Shown: positions 52,766 through 61,720, numbered from the stretch's first letter. The stretch is DNA of 64,000 nt from Rhizobium sp. AAP43 (GCF_001296045.1 NZ_LJHS01000004.1:186001-250000); one strand, 5' to 3'. Notes: generated by a model not told the origin, from the sequence alone. Made by a program: numbers and translations.

Positions 52766-53542
52766 GGATTGAATGAATGTTTCATTAGTGTGTTGAGCGG
52801 AAATCTATATTTATCTAGGATATCCTGTGGCCTCGGTTGTGTGCGACTCTCCGCGTGCAAATTGACTTTGGATCGCGTCAATTGGGAGCCGCGCGCCATC
52901 GGAACCCTTTTCACCGGCCATGGCGGATCGCGACTGTTCGTGCGTCCAAGGTTGTTTCGGCGCTATGATTGGTGATTGAGGCTTCTCTGTGAAGGGAGCA
53001 AGAGCGAGCGCGATTGCACTTGGCTCGGCCTACCTCGAATGCGCTGCGGAGTTTGCCACCGGCATCCTGATCGGCGTTGTCCGCTTCCAGCTCCCCGGAA
53101 GGCGACATCACCCGCCTCAGCGGTTATCGACCCAGAGAGGGTGGCATCCGCTCTCCCGTCCAGCCGCTCCATGCGCAAAGCAAGGGCATAGTCTTCGCCT
53201 TGGTTCAGCAAGATCGGTGGTGAGCATCTGGCGGTGATGGTCTCTGATGCAGCGCAAGGCAGCCAGCTGGACGGCAGTGTGAGGTTGATCTTGCGCACCG
53301 CTGCGAACCCGCGAGCATGCTGAGGCTGGCCTAGTTTCTCCGGTGGCCCATCAACAGGCGCGGTGGCTCCGGGCGACTTTCGGTGCTCAGCGTTCCAAAT
53401 CACCAGCGCGCGAATTCTGAACGAAACTCGCTGCAACGCAACACAATTATCCGGACAAAACGTTACACAATGTGCCTTGTCGAATCCTCATGCTCGCCCT
53501 ACCTTTTGATCATCGGCAACGTAACGAAAGGAAGGTGATCCA
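52766..53542 (+). other. Region without confident gene, composition unlike neighbours
   Basis: 777 bases where no frame looks convincingly coding. A minus-strand frame (53436-52963) contains QGEDYALAL, faintly like the 'GGDYVLALKGNQ' segment of ISAs1-type transposases, but other transposase motifs were not found. The left part is AT-rich. It may be a decayed mobile element. Its right end carries the ribosome-binding site (AAAGGAAGGTGATC) of the 24-codon ORF at 53543. Confidence 0.35.
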
Positions 53543-53617
53543 ATGTCTAATGAGATTTCGGTCTGCGTAGGTGACTTTGGAAAGGGTGTGGTTTTGACGG
53601 GGCGGCCCTCGGCCTGA
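53543..53617 (+). CDS. 24-codon ORF in front of two hairpins (leader peptide or small protein)
   Basis: ATG 53543 is preceded by GGAAGGTGATCCA, one of the strongest ribosome-binding sites in the window. The peptide is MSNEISVCVGDFGKGVVLTG then RPSA and stop. A GNRA-capped hairpin and an intrinsic terminator follow within 90 bases, so the whole transcript may be under 200 nt. No gene lies downstream on this strand (the next is convergent), which argues against simple attenuation and for a small protein or a dual-function RNA. Confidence 0.45.
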   Translation: MSNEISVCVGDFGKGVVLTGRPSA

Positions 53618-53630
53618 CCCAACCTTCCTT

Positions 53631-53704
53631 CGGACGCCGCAAGGTGTCCGGGTCCCCATCAAGGACCAAACTCATGGGAGCCACCCTCGCGGGTGGCTCT
53701 TTTG
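53631..53704 (+). terminator. Tandem hairpins ending in a Rho-independent terminator
   Basis: The first hairpin (53631-53650) pairs CGGACGCC with GGTGTCCG around a GCAA tetraloop. The second (53679-53698) pairs AGCCACCC with GGGTGGCT around TCGC and is followed by CTTTTG. The second is the terminator on the + strand; the opposite strand has no T-run. It closes the transcript carrying the 24-codon ORF. Confidence 0.75.
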
Positions 53705-53725
53705 ATTCCGGGAAAGCCGTCTCAC

Positions 53726-54460
53726 TTAAAACCCGATCGGGCCAAAGCCCGGCACCTTGAGCGCCGGCTTTGAAAAGTCGAACCCGGCAACAAGGCCGAG
53801 GAAATTGACCTCGAAGCCGCTGCGGGCACCGATCGAGAGGCCGGCATAGCCGCCAAGGCTCAAATGCAGATCGCGGCCATCCGCGTCCAGCGCATAAAAA
53901 CCACCCTCCGGCAGATAGTCGCGTCCGACGGCATCCGAAGGCAGAACCGTGCCAAGCTCCGGCACTTGGCGCAGCACATGCGCCACGAACGTGTTGGAGT
54001 TCGGTCCCGGATAGATCCGGTAGCCGCCGGGCCGGGCGTAAGGGTAGCTCTTGATTGCCGCTTCGACCTTCGGGATCAGCCGCTCGGCCTCCGCCCCTTC
54101 GATTTTCAGCACCTGGCGCGGCATGTTGGAATACCACCGCCCATCCGCCGGATAGTTGTTGAGCCGGATCGGATTGCCCCAGCCCACCTTGTCATAACGC
54201 TTGTATTCGCCGTTCCGTGTCTTGGTGACGATCCAGGCATGGCTGGCCACCGCGCCTTTCAGGCCGCCGGTCATGGCGGAGAAGACATAGATCGCAGGTT
54301 CCGGCGCGGTGCTCGCTTCTGGTAGCAGGCCGGTCGAGCTCCAGTCGGCGTCGCGCCATCCTTTGGGATGATCCCGCGCCACCCAGAGCCCGGCCGAAAC
54401 CAGCGTCGGCAGAATGAACACAGCCAGGATCACGGCCAGCAGGCGCCAGATAATTTTCAA
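53726..54460 (-). CDS. DUF3750 family membrane-anchored protein
   Basis: 244-aa protein with an N-terminal membrane helix (IIWRLLAVILAVFILPTLVS) and a conserved soluble part. HAWIVTKTRNGEYKRYDKVG and YPYARPGGYRIYPGPNSNTF contain the conserved His and Asn-Thr positions of the DUF3750 family, recalling a papain-like or NlpC-like layout. A TTG at 54460 is the only reasonable start for the signal anchor, although its ribosome-binding site is weak. Function unknown. Confidence 0.82.
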   Translation of the reverse strand: MKIIWRLLAVILAVFILPTLVSAGLWVARDHPKGWRDADWSSTGLLPEASTAPEPAIYVFSAMTGGLKGAVASHAWIVTKTRNGEYKRYDKVGWGNPIRLNNYPADGRWYSNMPRQVLKIEGAEAERLIPKVEAAIKSYPYARPGGYRIYPGPNSNTFVAHVLRQVPELGTVLPSDAVGRDYLPEGGFYALDADGRDLHLSLGGYAGLSIGARSGFEVNFLGLVAGFDFSKPALKVPGFGPIGF

Positions 54461-54530
54461 GGTGGGGTCTCGCGAAAGGTGAGCAACTCAGGTTAGGTAG
54501 GGTCGAAATCTTACATTTCTGGGGCAGGTC

Positions 54531-55538
54531 ATGGACAATCCGATCACCGTTGAGGTTACCCGCGGTAAACTCGTTGAGAGCCGCCATCGCGGTATGGCGG
54601 TTGTCGTCGATGCCGAGGGGCAGATCCTCTATGCCGCCGGTGATGTCGATGCCGCGATCTTTCCGCGCTCGGCCTGCAAGGCCATGCAGGCCCTGCCTTT
54701 GGTCGAGAGCGGTGCTGCCGATGCCTATGGTTTCGGCAACCGGGAACTGGCGTTGGCGTGCTCGTCGCATTCCGGCGAGCCGGAGCATGTCGAGACGGCG
54801 GCGGGCATGCTGAAGGCGGCCGGCCATGACCAGCGCATTCTGGAATGCGGCGCGCATTGGTCGTTTCAGCAGCCGGTTCTGATCGCCCAGGTCCGCACTT
54901 TCGAGCAGCCGACAGCGCTGCACAACAATTGCTCCGGCAAACATTCCGGCTTCATCTGCGCCTGCGCCCACACGGGCGAAGACCCGCGCGGCTATGCCGG
55001 CTATGACCATCCGCTGCAGGAAGCGATCCGCGCCATCATGGCGGATCTGACCGGTGCCGTGCTGTCGCGGGATAGCTGCGGCACCGATGGCTGTTCCATC
55101 CCGACCTATGCCGTGCCACTGTCAGGCCTTGCCCGCGGTTTTGGCAAGCTGGCAACGGGCAGGGGGCTTGAGCCGATCCGCGCCGCTGCCGCCCGCCGGC
55201 TGATCGATGCCTGCATGGCCGAACCCTTTTACGTCGCCGGCACGAAGCGCTTCTGCACGAAACTCATGCAGGTGGCGCCGGGCAAGATCTTCGCCAAGAC
55301 CGGTGCGGAAGGCGTGTTCTGTGCGCTGCTGCCGGAAAAGGGCCTGTCCTTTGCCGTCAAATGCGAGGATGGCTCCACCCGCGCCGCCGAAGCCATGATA
55401 GCCGCCCTTCTCGCCCGCCATTTCGAAGCCGACAGCGAAGAGCGCCAGGCCCTGATGGCGCTTGCCAATTACGGCATGACAAACTGGAACGGCCTTTCGG
55501 TCGGCACGGTGCGGGTCACGGACGTGCTGTTTGCCTGA
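54531..55538 (+). CDS. L-asparaginase, Rhizobium etli type
   Basis: 335-aa enzyme of the asparaginase II family found in R. etli, unrelated to the bacterial type I/II enzymes. Typical segments are RSACKAMQALPLVESGA, ACSSHSGEPEHV (with conserved serines), LHNNCSGKHSGFICAC and RDSCGTDGCSIPTYA with conserved cysteines. It hydrolyses asparagine to aspartate and ammonia. ATG 54531 lies 70 bases from the divergent DUF3750 gene. No ansR or ansB-type neighbours. Confidence 0.92.
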   Translation: MDNPITVEVTRGKLVESRHRGMAVVVDAEGQILYAAGDVDAAIFPRSACKAMQALPLVESGAADAYGFGNRELALACSSHSGEPEHVETAAGMLKAAGHDQRILECGAHWSFQQPVLIAQVRTFEQPTALHNNCSGKHSGFICACAHTGEDPRGYAGYDHPLQEAIRAIMADLTGAVLSRDSCGTDGCSIPTYAVPLSGLARGFGKLATGRGLEPIRAAAARRLIDACMAEPFYVAGTKRFCTKLMQVAPGKIFAKTGAEGVFCALLPEKGLSFAVKCEDGSTRAAEAMIAALLARHFEADSEERQALMALANYGMTNWNGLSVGTVRVTDVLFA

Positions 55539-55606
55539 TTGCGTCTGGCGGAGCTTCAAGGGTCGCTTAACGACTCAGGGTCTATGATTGCCTCATTCCG
55601 GGACGA

Positions 55607-57115
55607 ATGAGCGGATCGAGACGCGATGAACATGTCGATGACGTTGATGCCGTTCGCCCAGCAACGTCAGGACCTGCGACCGCAGGAAAGACCATCGGCA
55701 TGATTGCAACGCTGACCGACCGGCTCCGAGGCGCTGTGCGCAATCCGGATCTGCGCGGCGCGCTGGTCACAACGTCGGTGCGCCTGGTGGCGGCCGTGGT
55801 CGGTCTTGTTCTGCAGGTGACGCTTGCCCGTCTGATGGCGCTGCAAGACTACGGCATCTATGTCATCCTCTGGACCTGGGTCAGCGTCGCTGGCCAGATC
55901 GGCGTCTTCGGCTTTTATTCGAGCAGCATGCGTTTCGTGCCGCGTTATGGCCGACGCGGCCGGCCGGGCCATGTCTCCGCTTTCCTCGCCACCGGCTTTC
56001 GGGTGGTCATTCTCGGGTCGGTCCTGCTGTCGGCCCTGGCGCTTGCCGTGCTTGTCTTCGGCCGGTCCTTGATCGATCCGGCCTTCCTCCTGCCGCTCAC
56101 CGTGCTCAGTCTCGGTTTCCCCATCCTGTCGCTTGAAACCTATCTCACCGGTGTCTCCCGCAGCTTTGGCTGGTATATGCTGGCCACCGTGCCGGGCTTC
56201 ATTCTGCGCCCGATCATCGTTATCACCGGCTTCCTCATCGCCCGCGCCATAGGCATCACGCTTGATGCGACCGAAGTCCTGACGCTGGTCGTTCTCTGCT
56301 CGCTTGTCGTGCTCAGCCTGCAGGCCGGCATCCTGCGCCGCCGGCTCGCCAGCGGCCGAACCGCAGACCAGTCAGAAGGCCCGGCAGACGAGACCGGTTT
56401 TGCCGATCACGCCGACGCTCCGCCACCATCGCCGCTTCTGGCTGCCCTGTCCCCGGCGGCTTTGACCCGACACCGCCGCTTCTGGATCGTCTCCTCGCTG
56501 CTCCTCATGCCGGCCATGGCAGCGGACGAACTCTTCGTCTGGATCGATGTGCTGCTGCTCGGCTTCCTTGTGCCGCCGGAACAGGCCTCGCTTTATTTCG
56601 CTGCCCAGCGCGCCCTGTCGCTGGCCGCCTTCGTGCAATATGGCTTCATGGTCGTCGCCGCTCGCGGCTTCTCGCTGTCCCATGCGACCGCGGATCGCGC
56701 CGAGCTGCAGGCGCGCATCACCGGCGCCACCAATGCCACCTTCTGGCTGACCATCCCTTCGGTGCTGTTGACGGTGATCGTCGGCTATCCGCTGCTGTCG
56801 CTGTTCGGCCCGGCCTTCCTCTCGGCCTATCCCTGCCTGCTGCTGCTGGGCCTTGCCTATATCCTGCGCGGCGCCACCGGCCAGGCCGCCGAATTGCTGA
56901 TGGTGCAGGGCCGCTACCGGCTCAACTTCGTGATGGCGGCTGGCTCGATCACCGCTGCCGTCGTCTTCGTCATCCTGCTGGTCCCCGTCCTCGGCATCCT
57001 CGGCGCCGCCCTCGCCATGGCCCTCGTCCAGCTCCTGCGCCTCGTCCTCGGCACCTGGCTGATCTATCGCAAGACCGGCTACTGGGTCCTGGTCCGGCCC
57101 TTCCGGCGGGGGTGA
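55607..57115 (+). CDS. Polysaccharide flippase-like (MATE/Wzx superfamily) membrane protein
   Basis: 502-aa integral membrane protein with about 12-14 helices, for example LVAAVVGLVLQVTLARLMAL, ILGSVLLSALALAVLVFG and the last near VILLVPVLGILGAALAMALV. A cytoplasmic loop of ~55 residues lies in the middle (RTADQSEGPADETGFADHAD). The layout fits Wzx/polysaccharide-export flippases that move lipid-linked sugars. ATG 55607 is used; ATG 55700 would give a shorter N-terminus and has AGGAAA upstream. No glycosyltransferases adjoin it. Confidence 0.85.
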   Translation: MSGSRRDEHVDDVDAVRPATSGPATAGKTIGMIATLTDRLRGAVRNPDLRGALVTTSVRLVAAVVGLVLQVTLARLMALQDYGIYVILWTWVSVAGQIGVFGFYSSSMRFVPRYGRRGRPGHVSAFLATGFRVVILGSVLLSALALAVLVFGRSLIDPAFLLPLTVLSLGFPILSLETYLTGVSRSFGWYMLATVPGFILRPIIVITGFLIARAIGITLDATEVLTLVVLCSLVVLSLQAGILRRRLASGRTADQSEGPADETGFADHADAPPPSPLLAALSPAALTRHRRFWIVSSLLLMPAMAADELFVWIDVLLLGFLVPPEQASLYFAAQRALSLAAFVQYGFMVVAARGFSLSHATADRAELQARITGATNATFWLTIPSVLLTVIVGYPLLSLFGPAFLSAYPCLLLLGLAYILRGATGQAAELLMVQGRYRLNFVMAAGSITAAVVFVILLVPVLGILGAALAMALVQLLRLVLGTWLIYRKTGYWVLVRPFRRG

Positions 57116-57118
57116 TAC

Positions 57119-57421
57119 TCAAACCAGTGCGACGGAAAGCGATCGCCCAACAGCCGAGGCAGCCTTTACCAGAGTATCGAGTTGAATCCTGTCATTTGAA
57201 GGGTCCAGCAGGCGTCCCAACTGCGTCGCACTTGTTTTCATGCGACGCGCCATTTCGGACTTGGAAATGCCCTGGACACGCATTTCCTGCTCAATCTGCA
57301 GCACGAGCACACGCTTGATCGCGACGGCGGTCACCGCATCGTAAAGTCCTTCTGCGTGGAGAAAGCTGTCGAAGCTTTCCCCAATATGCGGGTTTCCGTC
57401 ATCGTGCATGGCGTTGGACAT
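57119..57421 (-). CDS. XRE-family antitoxin (HigA-like)
   Basis: 100-aa protein. A C-terminal helix-turn-helix (GISKSEMARRMKTSATQLGR) is followed by DRIQLDTLVKAASAVGRSLSV, as in HigA/XRE antitoxins that follow a toxin gene. The N-terminal part (SFDSFLHAEGLYDAVTAVAI) may contact the toxin. It overlaps the upstream toxin gene by 23 bases. It converges on the flippase gene with 3 bases between stops. Confidence 0.87.
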   Translation of the reverse strand: MSNAMHDDGNPHIGESFDSFLHAEGLYDAVTAVAIKRVLVLQIEQEMRVQGISKSEMARRMKTSATQLGRLLDPSNDRIQLDTLVKAASAVGRSLSVALV

Positions 57422-57764
57422 CCTTCATCCTTGCAATGGCAAGCTTCAATTCCTTGTCCGGTGTTTTCTGTGTCTTCTTTTCAAACCCATGCAGCAGAAC
57501 CATCCGGCCTTCGGAGAGGCAGAAGAAGACCCGTGCAATCCTGCCCGTAGCAAGCGAGGACCGCACCTCGAACAGTCCTTTTACTCTCGTGATCGCTGCG
57601 CATTTTGGCATGCCGACCGGCCAGGCATACTCCAATGTGGCGATATCCTCGCCAATTGCCTTGCGGTCTGCGATGGCCAGCGACGGCAACCATTCCCGTA
57701 CAGGTCTTTTGCCCGTGTCGGAAACATAGAAAAAAGCCTGCACGACTTTTGCCGGAGCAATCAC
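57399..57764 (-). CDS. HigB/Gp49-like RelE-superfamily toxin
   Basis: 121-aa protein of the phage-derived Gp49/HigB group. It has QAFFYVSDTGKRPVREWLPS, then MPKCAAITRVKGLFEVRSSL and RIARVFFCLSEGRMVLLHGF, and ends KKTQKTPDKELKLAIARMKD, the usual order in these mRNA-cleaving toxins. GTG 57764 is supported by a GAGG site 6 bases upstream. The frame is intact. Toxin-first order and overlap with the helix-turn-helix gene fit HigBA. Confidence 0.88.
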   Translation of the reverse strand: MIAPAKVVQAFFYVSDTGKRPVREWLPSLAIADRKAIGEDIATLEYAWPVGMPKCAAITRVKGLFEVRSSLATGRIARVFFCLSEGRMVLLHGFEKKTQKTPDKELKLAIARMKDVQRHAR

Positions 57765-57782
57765 ACTCTACCTCAAAAGATA

Positions 57783-57796
57783 TACCTTGCAAGGTA
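57783..57796. promoter_or_regulatory. Palindromic operator of the HigBA-like locus
   Basis: TACCTTGCAAGGTA is a perfect 14-base palindrome 18 bases upstream of the toxin start. XRE antitoxins commonly bind such sites to repress their own operon. A related half-site TACCT occurs at 57769 and another at 57824. Confidence 0.7.
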
Positions 57797-57826
57797 GGGG
57801 TGTTATTGTTCTTCTGATGGAGCTAC

Positions 57827-57845
57827 CTCAAGATGCAATCTTGAG
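57827..57845. repeat. Inverted repeat between GST and the toxin-antitoxin locus
   Basis: CTCAAGAT and ATCTTGAG form perfect arms around GCA. It could be an RNA hairpin at the end of the GST transcript, but no T-run follows in either direction. It may also be a second operator element. Confidence 0.5.
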
Positions 57846-57877
57846 TGGTGTTGCGTTGCCGGTCAACACCATTCCCC

Positions 57878-58537
57878 TCACTCCACCTCCGCCAGCCGCT
57901 TGGCCCACATCGCCTTGAACGCGGGCCGGCCTTGCATGCGGGCGAGCCATTCTGCCGTTTTCGGATGCTGGTCGAGCAGTGGCTGCCAGGGCTGTGCATA
58001 GCGCACGATCTCGGCGAGATTGATGTCCGCCACGGTGAAACGGTCGCCCACGGCATAGGCATGGCTTGAGAAATGCTTCTCCAGCACGCCGAAGGGGCGG
58101 GCAAGCAACCGGGCTGCGGCTTTTGCCTCTGCCTGTCCGGCATCGGTGGAAAGCCGGCCGCTGGAATTGGAGACGGAAATCCGCAGCGCATCGCTCTCGA
58201 TCGAGGTCGCGGCAAACAGCGTCCATTGCAGCATCTGAGCGTCTTCGGTGAGATCCTGCGGCCCAAGCGGCCCGCCATACTTCTTTGCCACGTAAAGCGT
58301 CTGCGCCAGCGACTCGTTGAGCACGAAGCCGTCGTCCTCGATGGTCGGGATGCTGCCCATCGGGTTGATCGCGAGGAATTCCGGCGAATGGGTGTTGAGC
58401 CGCACACCCGGCGCCTTGGGGTCGTCAAGCTTGTAGGCCTGAAGAACCGGCACGAGTTCGAAGGGCAGGCCCAGCTCCTCGAGCAGCCAGAGAATGCGCG
58501 TCGCACGCGACTTGTAGACGCCGTAGATTTTCAGCAT
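57878..58537 (-). CDS. Glutathione S-transferase family protein
   Basis: 219 aa. The N-terminal thioredoxin-like domain (LKIYGVYKSRATRILWLLEE, then the glutathione-contact segment NPMGSIPTIEDDGFVLNESL) and an all-helical C-terminal domain (YAVGDRFTVADINLAEIVRY with its N-capping box) are typical. It conjugates or reduces substrates with glutathione; the substrate is unknown. ATG 58537 has GGGGAGAGAGG directly upstream. Confidence 0.9.
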   Translation of the reverse strand: MLKIYGVYKSRATRILWLLEELGLPFELVPVLQAYKLDDPKAPGVRLNTHSPEFLAINPMGSIPTIEDDGFVLNESLAQTLYVAKKYGGPLGPQDLTEDAQMLQWTLFAATSIESDALRISVSNSSGRLSTDAGQAEAKAAARLLARPFGVLEKHFSSHAYAVGDRFTVADINLAEIVRYAQPWQPLLDQHPKTAEWLARMQGRPAFKAMWAKRLAEVE

Positions 58538-58834
58538 TCCTCTCTCCCCAATTGATAGATGTGCAGGCTAGCCTCGGCGAGCCTGTGCGAAAAGCCGTAT
58601 CTGCGTGAAGCGGTCATGAAATTCCTTGATGGTCGCGCGGTTGACAGAAGGATGCGCCGGGTCCTATGCAGAAGGTCCAGGGTCTGCAGTCCACCCAGGC
58701 GTCACCGCCCCAGAAGGGGAGCTAAACCTGCCATTTTCTTGTCGACGAAGCTCGTTTTCCCGTGCCCCGTCGGAAGTCGGTGACCACCGGCCTTGCTGGC
58801 TGCCATGCGCACCAGGGCACATCAGGAGAAAATG

Positions 58835-59389
58835 ATGATGTCGAGAACACTCCACGCCTTTCAAGCGCCCGATCTGTCGGCGCTGGCCCGCACCCTGAAA
58901 CGCGAGCTTGAGGCCCGGCCCGAACTGCCCGGCCATGTCGAGCTTTTGAACATGCTGACAAAGGCCGTCGGCTACCGCAACTACCAGCACTTCAAGGCGA
59001 GCCGGGCTGCCGAAGACCGGTTGTCGCATCCGCAGGTGGCCGAGCCGGCGCCGGTGATCGATTTCCGCCGGGTGGAACTCACCGCCCGCTGCTTTGCCGG
59101 TACAGACGTGCTGGTCCGCTGGCCGGGCAAACTCAACCAGCAGCAATTGGCAATCTGGGTCATGTGGTCTTTCCTGCCTGCTGGTAGAGACATGCCGGAA
59201 AAGGCGGTGAACGAGATACTCGCCCGCCATAACGGCTTCGGCGATCACGTTCTCCTGCGCCGGGAGCTGGTAAATATGGGCTTGGTCACCCGCACCGTGG
59301 ATTGCCGGGTCTACCGACGGGTCGAGCGCAAGCCGCCGCCGGATGCGCGGGAACTGATCCGCGTCGTCAAGGCCGCAAGCAGCCGCTGA
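58835..59389 (+). CDS. DUF2087 family protein
   Basis: About 184 aa. The N-terminal region (FQAPDLSALARTLKRELEAR, then GYRNYQHFKASRAAE) looks like the GyrI-/glyoxalase-associated small domain often found with DUF2087. The C-terminal DUF2087 domain has QQLAIWVMWSFLPAGRDMPE, NEILARHNGFGDHVLLRREL and GLVTRT-D-RVYRRV, a winged-helix pattern. Three in-frame ATGs follow AGGAG; 58835 has the best spacing. It may be a transcription regulator, not shown. Confidence 0.82.
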   Translation: MMSRTLHAFQAPDLSALARTLKRELEARPELPGHVELLNMLTKAVGYRNYQHFKASRAAEDRLSHPQVAEPAPVIDFRRVELTARCFAGTDVLVRWPGKLNQQQLAIWVMWSFLPAGRDMPEKAVNEILARHNGFGDHVLLRRELVNMGLVTRTVDCRVYRRVERKPPPDARELIRVVKAASSR

Positions 59390-59422
59390 CTGTGCCTGGC
59401 CGGGAGCATTCCCGGCCAGGCC

Positions 59423-61258
59423 TCAGCCGTAGCAGCGACGCCCGAAACGGCTTTCGACGAAATCCTTCCAGCCGGGATGATAGCCGCCGCCTTCGCGCAG
59501 AAGCTGGAGTGCCCTGTCGCGGTGCAGTGGTCGGGAGAAGAAGTAACCCTGGCCTCCCTTGCAATCGAGCCCAAGCAGATGTTCGGCCTGCTGTTCTTCT
59601 TCGATGCCCTCGGCGATGACCCACATGCCGAGGCCTTCGGCAATGTCGAGCAGACCTTGCGTGATGACGCTGCCGCCGCCGGCATCGAACAGACGTTGGA
59701 CAAAGCGGCGATCAATCTTGAGAATATCGACCGGCACCGTCAACAGATGCGTCAGCGATGCGAAACCGGTGCCGAAGTCGTCGAGCGCCACCTTGATGCC
59801 GAGATTGCGCAGGCGGCGGATTTCATCCGCGACAACCCCGTCCTTTTGCGTCAGGTAGACGGATTCGGTCACCTCGGCGACGATCATGGACGGCGCCATG
59901 CCATTGTCTTTGCACGCGGAGGCGATCCGTTCCGTCAGCCTCCCGCGATGGAAGTCCGCGGCAGTCAGATTGAAGCCGATCCGGGAAAATGCGAGCCCCT
60001 CGCGCGCCCATTGTCCACCATCGCGCGTGATCCGCTCGAGCATCCGGTTGGTGATTTCAATCCCGACATGCGCATCTTTCATCGCCTCATAGAATTGTGC
60101 GGCCTCGATCAGGCGACCGTCCGGAGCCGTCATGCGACAGAGCGATTCAAAGCCCAGAATGCGGCCGGTGGAGAGTTCGATCACTGGCTGGTAATGCGCA
60201 TCGATCCGGTCGTCGCGTAGCGCCTGGTCGACCTCGCGCACAGCGCGGAAACGCTCGAAGATGGCGCTTCCAAGGCCTGGGACATATTCAACGAACTGCC
60301 CGCGCGCGCTCTCCTTGGCGTGGTAAAGGGCGTAATCCGCATTCTGGCGCACCTGGTCCGGGCTGAGCTCCCGATCGGCGCGCGCGCCGCCAAGCGTGGC
60401 CTTGGGATAGATCAGGTGTCCCGAGCAATCGGCCGGGCTTTTGATCGCAGCGATGAGATCTTCGGCCAGCCGGTCCAGATCGGTTTCGGCAAGACAGGGC
60501 ACGATGATGGCGAATTCGTCGCCGCCGAGGCGGAACGCCATGCCGGGATCGCAGCGTTCTGCGATGCGCAGCCCGGCGGTACGGATGAGGTCGTCGCCTG
60601 CCGCGTGACCGAAGGTATCGTTGACCATTTTCAGATTGTCGAGGTCGAGCAGCACCAGCGCCCAGTTCTGCTCGCGCCGGGCAATCTCGGTGATCGTCTC
60701 GTTGAACCGGCTGCGGTTGGGCAATCCGGTCAGGCCATCCGTCTCGGCAAGCTTGCGCCGTTCCGCCAGACGCTGGTCGCGCTCGATGGCGATGGCGCAG
60801 AGATGCACGCTGGCGGCAACCAGATTGTGCTCAACGGCCGAGGGGCCGCGCGTGTTGCGATAGTAGAAGCCGAAGGTGCCGAGCACCTTACCGGAGCCGA
60901 TGATCGGCGTCGACCAGCAGGCCTTGAGCCCGAGAGGCAGGACGAGACCCTTGTACGGCACCCAAAATGCATGTGTTGCAATATCCGTGACAATCACGGG
61001 CGCGCCATTGTAGGCGGCTGTGCCGCAGGAGCCCACCCCGGGGCCGATCTGGATTCCGTCAATCGCCTGAGCATATTCGAGCGGCAGGGACGGACCCGAC
61101 AGATGGCGAAGGCGGTTCTCGTCATCAAGCAGCAGAACCGAGCAGACAATGTCGTCGGCCATGTCCTCGACGGAACGGCAGAGAAAATCGACGACCTCTG
61201 CCAGGGGCTGGCCCTTGGCGATCATTTCCAGGATTTTGTTCTGCAGCGTCAGCAGCAT
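59423..61258 (-). CDS. GAF-GGDEF-EAL cyclic-di-GMP protein
   Basis: 611-aa soluble signalling protein. The GAF domain (about 1-160) contains GPGVGSCGTAAY and PIIGSGKVLGTFGFYY. The GGDEF domain (about 165-330) has DGLTGLPNR and an intact LGGDEF, so cyclase activity is likely. The EAL domain (about 340-600) has FESLCR with ESL for EAL, and EVTES, LDDFGTG, LKIDRRFV and AEGIEEE, so phosphodiesterase activity is likely. Canonical cyclase I-site is not seen. A small-molecule input through GAF is inferred. Confidence 0.92.
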   Translation of the reverse strand: MLLTLQNKILEMIAKGQPLAEVVDFLCRSVEDMADDIVCSVLLLDDENRLRHLSGPSLPLEYAQAIDGIQIGPGVGSCGTAAYNGAPVIVTDIATHAFWVPYKGLVLPLGLKACWSTPIIGSGKVLGTFGFYYRNTRGPSAVEHNLVAASVHLCAIAIERDQRLAERRKLAETDGLTGLPNRSRFNETITEIARREQNWALVLLDLDNLKMVNDTFGHAAGDDLIRTAGLRIAERCDPGMAFRLGGDEFAIIVPCLAETDLDRLAEDLIAAIKSPADCSGHLIYPKATLGGARADRELSPDQVRQNADYALYHAKESARGQFVEYVPGLGSAIFERFRAVREVDQALRDDRIDAHYQPVIELSTGRILGFESLCRMTAPDGRLIEAAQFYEAMKDAHVGIEITNRMLERITRDGGQWAREGLAFSRIGFNLTAADFHRGRLTERIASACKDNGMAPSMIVAEVTESVYLTQKDGVVADEIRRLRNLGIKVALDDFGTGFASLTHLLTVPVDILKIDRRFVQRLFDAGGGSVITQGLLDIAEGLGMWVIAEGIEEEQQAEHLLGLDCKGGQGYFFSRPLHRDRALQLLREGGGYHPGWKDFVESRFGRRCYG

Positions 61259-61516
61259 GGGGGTGTTCTGCGTTGTTGCGTAACCCAGTGAACCACCACT
61301 CGTATGAATTATCGGTTACGAATATCCGAAAAAACGAATGTTGGTTAGCGGTCACATAGGCGCGGCGTCGCACCTTTCCAGTGGCTGCCCGTTTATGTCT
61401 GCTCCTGGTGCATCTGAATTTCGCTTCGACTGAGGCCGGTTTGCGCCAGATCAAGGAACGCGCCGTCTCCTTGGCTAATGTGATCACCAACTAAAGGAAA
61501 GTTTGGAGCCACGATC

Positions 61517-61720
61517 ATGCTGCGCCTGACAGCCGTCCTCTACATTCTTGTCGCCAGCGCCGTGGCCGGTGCGGCGGTGATCACGGTTCTGACGCTTGAT
61601 CTGCGCGAGGGCTGGCAGATCGGCAGTGCCTTTGGCGCTGGCCTCGTGATCGCCATTCCGATTGCTGCCTTGCTCGGGCGCAAGATCTACAACGAACTCA
61701 ACGGACCGAAAGCGGTCTGA
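61517..61720 (+). CDS. Small two-helix membrane protein
   Basis: 67 aa with two membrane helices (LTAVLYILVASAVAGAAVIT and SAFGAGLVIAIPIAALLG) and a short basic tail. ATG 61517 has GGAG upstream at good spacing. Proteins of this size and layout are widespread in Rhizobiales; function unknown. The 258-base gap before it holds promoters only. Confidence 0.75.
   Translation: MLRLTAVLYILVASAVAGAAVITVLTLDLREGWQIGSAFGAGLVIAIPIAALLGRKIYNELNGPKAV

Noticed and set aside
52963-53436. Possible transposase remnant (QGEDYALAL segment) on the minus strand
   Set aside because: Only one short faint resemblance to ISAs1-type transposases, no DDE pattern and no terminal repeats, so no mobile element is claimed.
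53547-54137. Minus-strand frame of 196 codons overlapping the DUF3750 gene and the terminator
   Set aside because: It crosses a clear terminator and overlaps the DUF3750 gene in another frame; no family resemblance.
57827-57845. Inverted repeat as an intrinsic terminator of the GST gene
   Set aside because: No T-run follows in either direction, so it is listed only as a repeat.
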